From Nitratireductor arenosus (GTDB lineage: Bacteria > Pseudomonadota > Alphaproteobacteria > Rhizobiales > Rhizobiaceae), in NCBI RefSeq assembly GCF_009742725.1, contig NZ_WPHG01000009.1, positions 35,689-99,688 of the forward strand: a stretch of 64,000 nucleotides of DNA, given 5' to 3'. The first letter of the stretch is position 1, and every line of letters starts with the position of its first letter. Positions 41,713 through 50,426 of this stretch are shown here, one piece after another. The notes beneath the pieces are model-generated. The model saw only the letters and a list, made by a program, of their open reading frames with translations. It did not search any database and was not told where the DNA came from. The position numbers and the translations under genes are program-made.

Positions 41713-43362
41713 ATGGCGAGCTACGACTATATTATCGTTGGTGCAGGTTCGGCCGGATGTGTTCTGGCAACTCGCCTGAGTGAAGACGCTAATGTGAGCG
41801 TATTGCTGATTGAGGCGGGCGGGGGGAAGTCGATGTTTGTCGATATGCCCGCCGGAATCAAGGTTCTCTATACGAGCGGTCGATACAACTGGCGGTTTTG
41901 GACTGAGCCGCAGCAACATCTAGACAATCGCCGGATCTACATCCCAAGAGGGAAGGTCATTGGAGGGTCGTCATCGATCAATTCCATGATCGCTATGCGC
42001 TGCAACCCGTGGGACTACGATTCGTGGGCGTCTCGGGGCATGCCTCAGTGGAGCTTTGCCGCGATGCTCCCCTATTTGCGCAGGATTGAGGATGCGAGCC
42101 TGGTCGCTGAACCTGATAATGGAACGCGTGGGCACACCGGGCCCATTAAGCTTTCCTACGGGCCACGGCGCCCGACCGCACAGGCGTTTGTCGACAGCCT
42201 CCTCGCCGCCGGTTTACCAGAGAACCATGGATTCAATGGACCCTCGCAGATAGGCGCAGGTTTCTACGAACTTACGATAGCAAATGGAAAGCGGTCCGGC
42301 TCATTCAAGTACCTGGAACGCGCCAAGGGACGCCCGAACCTCACCATCCTCTCCAATAGTCATGTTCGTCGCATTAACGTTGAAAGAGGTGGTGCCCGTG
42401 GCATCGTCCTGGTCCAGAACGGCCGCGAGAAGACGATCAACTGCGATCGAGAGGTTCTGCTGACGGCAGGCGCGATCGGTTCGCCGCAGCTTTTGATGCT
42501 GTCTGGTATTGGGCCTGCTGATCATGTGAAGTCTTTCGGCATCAAACCCGTTCACGATCTTCCGGGCGTGGGTGAGAATCTTCAGGACCACCTGGACCTC
42601 GCGGTTCGCTTCGAGTCATCGCAACCGACGACGTTGACCCCCTATATGGGCCTCCTGAGGGGCGGCATGGCCGGCGCTCGATATATTCTCAAAGGCGATG
42701 GTCCGGCCGCTTCGCAGGCCGTGGAGGCGGGAGCGTTTTGGGGCCCTGACCGATCATCTCCGTTGCCGGAGTGGCAGGCACACTTTGCCAACGTCCTCCG
42801 CAATCCGCCGGCCGGCGAGCGTATCGCTCACGGTTTCGCTGTTCGCGTATGTCAGCTCAGGCCACAAAGTCGCGGTACGGTAAGATTGCGAAGCGGAGAC
42901 CCCGCCGTTCCACCGGCGATCGACCCGCGTCTTGCTTCCGAACGTGCAGACCTCGAGAGCCTGAGAGATGGCACGCGCGATATGTGCGATATGATGATGC
43001 GCGGACCACTCAAGAACTTCATAAAACGTCCGTTGGATGCGGAAGTGTTCGGCAATCTCTCCGAGCAGGAGGCTTTCCTGCGAGCGCGGGCCGAGACGGT
43101 GTATCACCCCGTAGGGACCTGTCGCATGGGCGCTGACGATGCATCGGTCGTGGACCCGAGCATGAAAGTCCGCGGTGTTGATGGTGTACGGGTGATCGAC
43201 GGTTCGGTGATGCCAACGCTTCTAAGCGGCAATACGAACTTGCCGATTATGGCGATCGCCGAAAAAATCGCTGACGAACTCATTCACGGCGAAAGCGTTT
43301 CGCGTGATCACCCGATCGCTGGGGAGATGCTTGCGCACGGGCGCCACGCGCCCTCCTCCTGA
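41713..43362 (+). CDS. GMC-family FAD alcohol oxidoreductase
   Basis: A 549-residue glucose-methanol-choline oxidoreductase: ADP-binding GAGSAGCVLATRLSED near residue 9, the GMC signature GKVIGGSSSINSMIAMR, the second signature GAIGSPQLLMLSGIGP, and the C-terminal VYHPVGTCRMG and VIDGSVMPTLLSGNTN with the catalytic His pair. These enzymes oxidise primary alcohols to aldehydes, for example choline or polyethylene glycol termini. It follows the importer genes and would take the first oxidative step. Substrate is inference. The preceding base string contains GGGAGAAGG, a good ribosome site. Confidence 0.92.
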   Translation: MASYDYIIVGAGSAGCVLATRLSEDANVSVLLIEAGGGKSMFVDMPAGIKVLYTSGRYNWRFWTEPQQHLDNRRIYIPRGKVIGGSSSINSMIAMRCNPWDYDSWASRGMPQWSFAAMLPYLRRIEDASLVAEPDNGTRGHTGPIKLSYGPRRPTAQAFVDSLLAAGLPENHGFNGPSQIGAGFYELTIANGKRSGSFKYLERAKGRPNLTILSNSHVRRINVERGGARGIVLVQNGREKTINCDREVLLTAGAIGSPQLLMLSGIGPADHVKSFGIKPVHDLPGVGENLQDHLDLAVRFESSQPTTLTPYMGLLRGGMAGARYILKGDGPAASQAVEAGAFWGPDRSSPLPEWQAHFANVLRNPPAGERIAHGFAVRVCQLRPQSRGTVRLRSGDPAVPPAIDPRLASERADLESLRDGTRDMCDMMMRGPLKNFIKRPLDAEVFGNLSEQEAFLRARAETVYHPVGTCRMGADDASVVDPSMKVRGVDGVRVIDGSVMPTLLSGNTNLPIMAIAEKIADELIHGESVSRDHPIAGEMLAHGRHAPSS

Positions 43363-43450
43363 AAGCCTCCGTTTATCGTCCGAGGAACGCTGTAGCGGTG
43401 CGAAAAGCGCCCAGGCTGTTTTCGCAAATTTTTTGAACTCGCAGGGTACG

Positions 43451-44833
43451 ATGGCCGATTTTGATGTTGACTTGGCAGTAATTGGTGGTGGTTCAGGCGG
43501 GGTCCGCGCCGCACGGGTCGCTGCTAGCTATGGAGCCAAGGTCATCGTTGCTGAAGGAGATCGGGTCGGCGGCACCTGCGTTATCCGTGGCTGCGTACCA
43601 AAAAAGCTTATGGTCTACGCTTCAGATCTCCAGAAAGAGATCGGGAACGCGGCTGGCTTCGGATGGTCGGTCCCCCCAGCAAAATTCGATTGGGGAGTAT
43701 TGACGGCAAACAGAAACAGGGAAGTCGCCCGTCTCGAGATGGCATATACGTCGACGATCGAACGTTCGGGAGCGCGCCTAGTGAAAGAGCGCGCAACGTT
43801 CCAAGACGCACGCACCTTGCGTCTTGCCAATGGGGAGACGGTGCGCGCTCGAAATATACTTATTGCCACTGGCAGCACGCCGAACCACGGGGAGGCAATA
43901 CCTGGCATCAAGCATGTCATCTCGTCCGACAAGGTCTTTGAGCTTCGTGAACTGCCGCAGCGGATCCTAATTCAAGGAGGGGGCTACATTGCGGTTGAGT
44001 TCGCATGCATATTCGCCGGTCTCGGTTCGAAAGTGACCTTGGTTTGTCGCAGCGACAACATCCTGCGCGGTTTTGATGAAGACGTAAGGGCACATGTTCG
44101 TCGTGCTCTGGAGGAGCAGGGAATTCTGGTCGTCACTTCCTGCTGGATCAACAGGGTTGACAGGATTGACGAAAGCAGCGGGCTATTGAAAGCTAGTCTT
44201 TCAAACGCTGAACAGCTCGTCGCAGACCAAGTCATGTTTGCGATCGGACGAAAGCCCAACACGCAGGACCTAAATCTCCAGAATTCTGGCGTTGCGCTAA
44301 GCCCTGACAGCGGCGGCGTCGCGGTCAACGAGAACTCGCAGACCAATGTGCCCCATATCTACGCGGTCGGCGACGTGACAAACCGCGTAAACCTTACCCC
44401 TGTAGCGGTGCGCGAGGGCCAGGCCTTTGCAGATTCGGTATTTGGCGAGCGTCCCACGCAGGTCGACTATGCGGATATCCCGACTGCGGTTTTCTCGCGT
44501 CCGGAAGTCGGATCCGTTGGGCTATCAGAGGCACAAGCCTGTGCCCTGTTTGAAAGGGTGGACATCTACAAAACGGATTTTCGGCCCATGAAGGTCGCCC
44601 TCTCCCACAGCTCCGAACGAATGATGATGAAGCTCGTCGTAGATGCAGATTCCGGGAGGGTTGTCGGCTGCCATATTGTCGGATCAGGCGCGGCGGAGAT
44701 CATCCAGGCGGTTGCGATTGCGATAAGAATGAAAGCCGTAAAGGAGGACTTTGATGCAACAATGGCTCTTCATCCAACAGCGGCGGAAGAACTTGTCACG
44801 ATGCGGACACCGACCAAGCGCTGCGTTCGATAA
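43451..44833 (+). CDS. Glutathione-disulfide-reductase-like flavoenzyme
   Basis: A 460-residue class I pyridine nucleotide-disulfide oxidoreductase with FAD-binding GGGSGGVRAARVAAS, the redox pair GGTCVIRGCVPKKL, NAD(P)-binding GGGYIAVEFACIFAGLG, the FAD segment PHIYAVGDV and the C-terminal HPTAAEELVTMR with the catalytic His-Glu, all as in glutathione reductase. In the NADP-preferring enzymes basic residues follow the second GxGxxA; here LVCRSDNILRG has an Arg. ATG 43451 is used because the FAD motif begins there; the longer frame from 43304 overlaps the GMC gene. It could keep glutathione reduced for the GST at 47.8 kb. Confidence 0.92.
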   Translation: MADFDVDLAVIGGGSGGVRAARVAASYGAKVIVAEGDRVGGTCVIRGCVPKKLMVYASDLQKEIGNAAGFGWSVPPAKFDWGVLTANRNREVARLEMAYTSTIERSGARLVKERATFQDARTLRLANGETVRARNILIATGSTPNHGEAIPGIKHVISSDKVFELRELPQRILIQGGGYIAVEFACIFAGLGSKVTLVCRSDNILRGFDEDVRAHVRRALEEQGILVVTSCWINRVDRIDESSGLLKASLSNAEQLVADQVMFAIGRKPNTQDLNLQNSGVALSPDSGGVAVNENSQTNVPHIYAVGDVTNRVNLTPVAVREGQAFADSVFGERPTQVDYADIPTAVFSRPEVGSVGLSEAQACALFERVDIYKTDFRPMKVALSHSSERMMMKLVVDADSGRVVGCHIVGSGAAEIIQAVAIAIRMKAVKEDFDATMALHPTAAEELVTMRTPTKRCVR

Positions 44834-45622
44834 TGCATTTGTGTAGTCAGTCGGACTCTTCTCGCTTCACCTCAATGCGCTGGGAAGACCATGCTGAGGC
44901 GGTCGAACTTCGGTCTTAGGGGTGCTCGCAGCTCTCATCTTTGCTACCATGAAAGCTAATAACGGCTAATCACATGAACAGCCCCTCTAACCGCGTGTGG
45001 ATAATAGTCAACGATGGATTCGAAGGCGTTGCGATAAGCTATTTGGACGCCTCAGCTGCTGGCAACTTCCAGCAGCCTTCAACTCATCCATTTTCACTCG
45101 TGAGAACAATTCGTCGATTTATAAGCAATTTATGTCGATCAGCATTCACGAGGACATATTAGCACATGCCTCTGTCGAGCTACGCATTTCCTAATCGAAG
45201 TGCTCTGACTCAACCGCAGCACTCTGAATAGCCACAGGATCTCGGAGGCTCCATGTGTGGATGTATATGGACCCCGCCCAATTGCAACAGTCGGCTGGAT
45301 CAGGATCGATGGTCACAACTGCCGATGTATATCCGGCTGCGTGATGCGGCTGGACAACGTCTTCGCCGCGAGCCTCGATGGGTTTTCGCCGCTTCCACCT
45401 CAAAGCCCCGATGACATTGGTTAACGCCATGCCGGTCCACACATCAGGTTCTGGAAGCGACGGGGTGACCGTTTCGCCATCTCCTGCCATTGGCTGCAAT
45501 TGGCGGGGTGGGACCTCCTTTAGTTATTGGCCGCTTCTATTCAGGCCGCCTTCACCGACAGCGCGGCCCCTTTGCGGAAGTCGACCGGCGTGCTCGCAAC
45601 ATAAACCGTCACGCCCGAAGGG
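44834..45622. other. Gene-poor gap with IS scraps
   Basis: Nearly 800 bp with no recognisable intact gene. A minus-strand ORF (45191-45499, 102 codons) and two short plus-strand ORFs near 44974 have no familiar motif and poor starts. The right part merges into an IS110-type remnant. Confidence 0.4.
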
Positions 45623-46037
45623 ATGCTTGAGTACGTTCAGCTGGCGTATCTGGTCTGGTCGGTGCAGGTGCGCCAGCGGACGCAGCTGATCGACGCTTTG
45701 CGCGGGCATCTTGCCGAACGCGGCATCATCGCACCACAAGGTCCGGCTCACCTGAAAACCTTAGCTGCCGCGATTGATGCCGCCGAACCAGCGATGCCCC
45801 AACTGGTCCTCGACGTTGGTCGCGTATACCTCGAGCAGGTCGACCGGTTGAGCCGCGAAGATTGGAGAGCTGGAGAAATCCTTCGCCGCGAAGCCCCACG
45901 CGGGGAGGATACACCCACCTTCGGACCACGCCGGGAATTGGCCCGATCACGGCCATGGCGGTGGAAGCGTGTGCGCCCCCAATGGCGACCTTAAGCGAGG
46001 TCGCGACTATAGCGGTGGCGCAGTTCGGAGCGTGATC
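45623..46037 (+). pseudogene. IS110-family transposase fragment
   Basis: Scraps of an IS110 transposase: VRQRTQLIDALRGHLAERGI and IIAPQGPAHLKTLA (end of the DEDD domain), then in another frame TTPGIGPITAMAVEACAPPM (the helix-hairpin-helix-like part of the C-terminal domain) ending at 46037. The N- and C-terminal thirds are gone. It separates the two halves of the catabolic island and ends just before operator O4. Confidence 0.75.
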
Positions 46038-46064
46038 TGCTCCGAGAGCCATTGACTGAGAAAA

Positions 46065-46091
46065 CTGGATATGCCAAATTGGTCAAACCAG
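46065..46091. promoter_or_regulatory. Operator O4 (AGPS-like gene)
   Basis: CTGG-N5-CCAAATTGG-N5-CCAG, a perfectly symmetric outer pair around the core, 71 bp upstream of the GTG start of the AGPS-like flavoenzyme. It is the best-conserved copy of the motif. Confidence 0.7.
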
Positions 46092-46161
46092 ATCGCGATG
46101 TTTTCCCAAACGATGCGCACCTGGATGGTTGGACGTCGAAAATCTCGAAGGAGGAAGCGCC

Positions 46162-47814
46162 GTGGCGAAGGAAAAGAGCGGCTACTATGGCACGCGAAGG
46201 AAATTCTGGTCGTGGGGATATGAAGGTGAAGATAACTCCCAGGACGAAATCCGTACCATGCGAGACCGCGTGGAGCAGCGGCTTGGGATTAAGGATATCG
46301 AAGTTCTCTCGGACCCGACCCTTGATGAGATTGAACTTTATCCGTCGCGCATAAAGATCCCGCGAACGCTGGAAGATTTCTGCACCACGGAAAAGTGGGA
46401 CAGAGTTGTCCATACCTACGGTAAGGGTTTTAAGGACATGACCCTTATCTACCGGCGCGATTTCAAGAAGGCTCCGGACGTCGTGGCCTATCCGCGCGAC
46501 GAAGAAGATATTGCCGCCATCTTCGACTGGTGTGGCGAAAACGGCTATGCATGCATACCGTATGGCGGTGGATCGAGCGTCACAGGAGGCTTCTGGGGTC
46601 CCGAGCGCGACGCCTTTCCCGGCGTGGTCGTTATTGACCTGGGCAACCTCAACCAGATTCTCGAAATCGACCCTGTGTCACGCTGCGCGCGGATCCAGGC
46701 AGGCATTCTCGGGCCGGCTCTGGAAGAACAACTGAAGCCGCACGGCCTCACCCTGCGCCATATTCCGCAATCGTGGGAATTCTCATCGCTGGGCGGCTGG
46801 ATCGCAACCCGGTCGTCCGGTCACTATGCGACCCATCTCACGCATATCGACGACATGGTGGAAAGCCTGCGCGTCGTCACGCCAGCGGGGACGATCCAGA
46901 ATCGCCGGCTGCCTGCCTCAGGTGCGGGACCAAATCCGGATCGCATGTTCATCGGGTCTGAAGGCACGATGGGCATCATCACTGATGCATGGATGCGTCT
47001 GCAGGGGCGTGTGAAATTCCGTGCGAATGCATCGATCTCCTTCAAGTCGTTCTATGAGGGTGCCAAGGCCGTCCGTCAAATCACCCAAGCGGGACTGTTC
47101 CCGGCGAACGCTCGCTATCTCGACGAGCAGGACGCCAAATTCTACGGCGCTGGAGACGGCACCGATTCCGTCTTGCTGCTGGGCTTCGAATCCGCCGACC
47201 ATCCGGTGGACGCATGGCTGGAGCGTGGTCTCGAAATCTGCAAGGACTTCGGTGGCGTCGTGAAGCAGCGCGCGGGAACAGCAGACAACGCGCTGGAAAC
47301 CAGCCGCAGCGGGCCGCAGGGTAACTGGCGGCACCAGTTCAGGTATCTGCCCCGGCTGATGCATACGCGCGCTGCGATGGGAATCGTGAGCTTCACGTTC
47401 GAAACCGCCTATACTTGGGATCGGTTCGAAGAAGTCGATACCGAGATCATGCGTCGCGTGCGAACGGCCCAGAAGGAACATCTTGGCGGTGGCATCGTCT
47501 GCCGCAGGTTCTCCTTCCTGTATCCGGACGGTCCGGCTCCATACTACTCGATCATGGCTCCTTCGACACATGCCAACAGCCTCGAAGCCTATTCGATGCT
47601 CCACGACGTGGCGTCGGACGCCCTAATAGAGCTCGGCGCCACCATCACGCACCATCATGCTGTCGGCAAATCGTTCCGTCCTTGGTACGACAAAGAAGTC
47701 GATCCGTTGTTCCGCCGTGTGCTGGCAGCCGCCAAGACCGAGCTGGACCCGAAGTGGATGTTGAATCCTGGGCTGATCGTCGACAAGCCCACAGGGCTCA
47801 AGATCGTCGGATAG
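46162..47814 (+). CDS. AGPS-like FAD-binding oxidase/ether-chemistry flavoenzyme
   Basis: A 550-residue flavoprotein of the vanillyl-alcohol-oxidase fold, subgroup of alkylglycerone-phosphate synthase (AGPS): N-terminal KFWSWGYEG, FAD loop PYGGGSSVTGGFWG (about residue 145), GWIATRSSGHYATHLTHIDDM (in part), MFIGSEGTMGIITDAWMR, and the C-terminal THHHAVGKSFRPWY with the His triplet that AGPS enzymes use. AGPS itself swaps an acyl for an alkyl ether on dihydroxyacetone phosphate. I start at GTG 46162 because AAGGAGGAA precedes it; the longer ATG at 46129 has no such site. In this catabolic setting an ether-acting or 2-hydroxyacid-oxidising role is conceivable, but unproven. Confidence 0.88.
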   Translation: MAKEKSGYYGTRRKFWSWGYEGEDNSQDEIRTMRDRVEQRLGIKDIEVLSDPTLDEIELYPSRIKIPRTLEDFCTTEKWDRVVHTYGKGFKDMTLIYRRDFKKAPDVVAYPRDEEDIAAIFDWCGENGYACIPYGGGSSVTGGFWGPERDAFPGVVVIDLGNLNQILEIDPVSRCARIQAGILGPALEEQLKPHGLTLRHIPQSWEFSSLGGWIATRSSGHYATHLTHIDDMVESLRVVTPAGTIQNRRLPASGAGPNPDRMFIGSEGTMGIITDAWMRLQGRVKFRANASISFKSFYEGAKAVRQITQAGLFPANARYLDEQDAKFYGAGDGTDSVLLLGFESADHPVDAWLERGLEICKDFGGVVKQRAGTADNALETSRSGPQGNWRHQFRYLPRLMHTRAAMGIVSFTFETAYTWDRFEEVDTEIMRRVRTAQKEHLGGGIVCRRFSFLYPDGPAPYYSIMAPSTHANSLEAYSMLHDVASDALIELGATITHHHAVGKSFRPWYDKEVDPLFRRVLAAAKTELDPKWMLNPGLIVDKPTGLKIVG

Positions 47815-47827
47815 GGGTTCTTCAGCG

Positions 47828-48517
47828 ATGATTGATCTATACTTCTGGCCAACCCCCAACGGGTATAAAGCCGCTATAATGCTTGCAGAGCTGGACTTGG
47901 AGTACCGTGTTATTCCGGTTGATATAACCGCAGGAAAGCAATTTGAGCCGGAATTCCTGAAGATCAATCCAAACAACAAAGTGCCGGCCATCGTTGACCA
48001 CGATGGCCCGCACAACAAGCCTTACGCTGTTTTTGAATCGGCGGTTGTTCTACTCTATCTTGCGGAAAAGTCCGGAAAGTTCCTTTCTCAGGATCCGGAA
48101 AAACGATACGATACGCTAAAGTGGCTTGTGTTTCAGAATACCACGATGGGCCCAATGCTGGGCCAAGCACATCATTTCATGGTGTATGCGACTGAGAAGA
48201 TCGATTACGCCATCGAACGTTACGACCGGGAAGTTGGTCGAATATACAACATTCTCGAGAAGCGCCTTGCCGAATATGAATATCTCGCCGGCGAGTATTC
48301 TATCGCTGACATCAGCACATTCCCTTGGGTTCGCACGCGGAAATTGCATCGACGCGACCTGTCGGAGTACCCGAACATTGATCGTTGGTACCAGGCGATC
48401 AAAGACCGTCCGGGGGTTCGTGCGGGCATAGACACATTGTCCGACAGCAAGCAGTGGGAAGCGAAGCCGGGCACCGACGCTTGGAAGAATATGTTCGGAA
48501 AGAACGGCAGTTCGTAA
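47828..48517 (+). CDS. Nu-class (YfcG-like) glutathione S-transferase
   Basis: A 229-residue GST with a thioredoxin-fold N-terminal domain (LYFWPTPNGYKAAIML; INPNNKVPAIVDHDGP; FESAVVLLYLAEKSGKF) and an all-helical C-terminal domain (MGPMLGQAHHFMVYA). The TPNG and Asn-rich INPNNKVPA patterns match the YfcG/Ure2p-type Nu class, often disulfide reductases. It starts 13 bp after the AGPS-like gene in the same operon. It may open or reduce a glutathione adduct of a pathway intermediate, as GSTs do in polyethylene glycol, isoprene and beta-aryl ether catabolism. Confidence 0.9.
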   Translation: MIDLYFWPTPNGYKAAIMLAELDLEYRVIPVDITAGKQFEPEFLKINPNNKVPAIVDHDGPHNKPYAVFESAVVLLYLAEKSGKFLSQDPEKRYDTLKWLVFQNTTMGPMLGQAHHFMVYATEKIDYAIERYDREVGRIYNILEKRLAEYEYLAGEYSIADISTFPWVRTRKLHRRDLSEYPNIDRWYQAIKDRPGVRAGIDTLSDSKQWEAKPGTDAWKNMFGKNGSS

Positions 48518-48542
48518 CAATCACACAAAATCCTCCCAGGCG

Positions 48543-48573
48543 TCAGGCGCGGCGGTCTATTCGTCGCGCCTGA
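48543..48573 (+). terminator. Hairpin after the GST gene
   Basis: TCAGGCGCG and CGCGCCTGA form a perfect 9-bp stem with a 13-base loop, 25 bp after the GST stop. There is no T-run. It probably ends the AGPS-GST unit, since the next gene has its own operator at 48725. Confidence 0.5.
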
Positions 48574-48724
48574 GGCCGCGTGGCGGCAGTTGATGTAGGG
48601 CGGTCCCTATGGGGCTGGCGCAGGATCTTGGAAATTTTGCGCGGCCGAAAAGCCGTTTGAAATCGCCCAATACGTGACCACGAACTCGGCTGATGGATCC
48701 ACTATCTACTTGACAGCCGGTAAA

Positions 48725-48750
48725 TTGGATGACCAAATTGGATATACCAA
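48725..48750. promoter_or_regulatory. Operator O5 (acyl-CoA ligase gene)
   Basis: TTGG-N4-CCAAATTGG-N5-CCAA, 36 bp before the ligase ATG. As in O1 the left spacer is four rather than five bases. So close to the start codon, a bound regulator would block transcription initiation. Confidence 0.7.
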
Positions 48751-48786
48751 TTGTCGCGCAGGCTATCAGGATTTGGGGAAATTGAG

Positions 48787-50301
48787 ATGGATTTTTTGGC
48801 CGAGCTGCCTCGTCGCATTCATATGATCTTGGAGGAAGGGGCAACGTTCGGCGACTCCCGTATCGCCTTTACAGATGAAAACGGGATTGATTGGTCCTTC
48901 CGCCGGCTGATCGACACGGTCGCAGCTGTCTCTGATGAAATGCGACAACTCGGGGTTCGGCAGGGTGATCGGGTGATGATCATCTGCGAAAACTCGATCA
49001 GGGCTGTGGTTCTAATGTATGCAGCAAGCCGGTTGGATGCATGGGCGGTGCTAGCGAATGCCCGGCTCAGCAAGCATGAACTTGCCCTTATTGAAGAGGA
49101 TTGCCAGCCGCGGCGTATATTTCGCACCGATTCCAACTTGTCTGCACAAAATGCGGACGACGGCAATGCTGATGTTCGGCTCTTTACTGATATCGGCGCC
49201 GTAACGGTTGGTCCATTAAATGAGAACAGCCAGCCGGAAGAAGTTCACGAAGGATCCGCAGAGCAAGTCGCCGTTCTGATCTATACTACCGGGACCACGG
49301 GGCGCCCTAAGGGCGTCATGCTTAGCCATCGCAATTTGATTTTCGTCTCAAGCAGGGGAAGACGAACACAGTCTCTCGCTCCCGATGATGTCGCCCTGTG
49401 TGTCATGCCGATATCTCATTCGTACGGGCTCGTGTTGATGCAAGGCATGTTGTACGCTGGCGCGCGTATGAAAATTATGCCACGATTTTCACTACAGGAG
49501 GCCCTAGATGCTGTTCGCAGCGGAGAGTTGACGGTTTTCAACGCCGTTCCTGCCATGCTGACACGGGTGGTGGCACATGTTGAACAGACGGGCGAAAAGC
49601 TCACGCCAAATAACCTCCGGTACGTCTACACGGGCACCGCGCCGCTCGACCTGTCACTACGTAAAAATGTCGAACGGCTTTTCGGCGTGGTCTTACAGAA
49701 CGGATACGGATTGACTGAAACGTCGCCGACGATCAGCCGGTCTCACTATTCGATTGGCACCGACGACATCCATATTGGTCCACCGATAGAAGGGGTCGAG
49801 ATCCGGATCGTCGGGCCTGACGGTCTCGATGTCCCAGAGGGAAAGCCGGGAGAATTGCTGGTCAGGGGCCCCAATGTGATGTTGGGATACTATCGCCAGC
49901 CGAAAGCGACCGCCGAAGTTATCGACGAGGATGGCTATCTTCACACAGGCGATATCGTCAGTCGCAACGAACGCGGCGAACTGGTTATTCAAGGCCGATC
50001 AAAGGAATTGATCATTCGCTCCGGCTTCAATGTCTATCCTCCGGAAGTCGAAGCCGCCCTGAATGCACATCCCAGCATTCTAAATTCTGCCGTGCTCGGA
50101 CGTCCTGTTGAGGGAAATGAGGAAATTATTGCCTTCGTTGAAATGTTGCCTGAACGGCAGTGCGAGGTGGATGAGATTAAGTCCTTTCTGAAGAGCCGCC
50201 TTGCCCAGTATAAGCTGCCGCAACAGATTATCGTTATGCACGATTTGCCGGTCGCTCCGAATGGAAAGATAAAGAAGAACGACTTGAAGAAATATCTCTA
50301 G
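48787..50301 (+). CDS. AMP-forming acyl-CoA ligase
   Basis: A 504-residue ANL-superfamily ligase that activates a carboxylic acid as acyl-AMP and then the CoA thioester. Core motifs are in place: P-loop TTGTTGRPKGVMLSH (about residue 180), NGYGLTETSP, GYLHTGDIVSRNERGELVIQGR (in part) and the C-terminal Lys in PNGKIKKNDLKKYL. ATG 48787 has GGGGAA upstream; a TTG at 48751 would run into O5. Followed by aldehyde dehydrogenase 125 bp on. In the pathway it would trap the acid made by the aldehyde dehydrogenase. A PegE-like or fatty/aryl acid role cannot be separated from sequence alone. Confidence 0.92.
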   Translation: MDFLAELPRRIHMILEEGATFGDSRIAFTDENGIDWSFRRLIDTVAAVSDEMRQLGVRQGDRVMIICENSIRAVVLMYAASRLDAWAVLANARLSKHELALIEEDCQPRRIFRTDSNLSAQNADDGNADVRLFTDIGAVTVGPLNENSQPEEVHEGSAEQVAVLIYTTGTTGRPKGVMLSHRNLIFVSSRGRRTQSLAPDDVALCVMPISHSYGLVLMQGMLYAGARMKIMPRFSLQEALDAVRSGELTVFNAVPAMLTRVVAHVEQTGEKLTPNNLRYVYTGTAPLDLSLRKNVERLFGVVLQNGYGLTETSPTISRSHYSIGTDDIHIGPPIEGVEIRIVGPDGLDVPEGKPGELLVRGPNVMLGYYRQPKATAEVIDEDGYLHTGDIVSRNERGELVIQGRSKELIIRSGFNVYPPEVEAALNAHPSILNSAVLGRPVEGNEEIIAFVEMLPERQCEVDEIKSFLKSRLAQYKLPQQIIVMHDLPVAPNGKIKKNDLKKYL

Positions 50302-50426
50302 ATAGTTTGAGCTGTCGGTTCGACACTTCCTTCCGAAGCGCTCTGGACCATGAGTCCGACCCATATAGTATCTCCGACAAGGTCCGCAATCCCGCAAAAA
50401 ACTCGATATGGAGAACCCGCCTCGCC

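Noticed and set aside
45191..45499. A 102-codon minus-strand ORF
   Set aside because: No ribosome site or family; lies in IS-scarred sequence.
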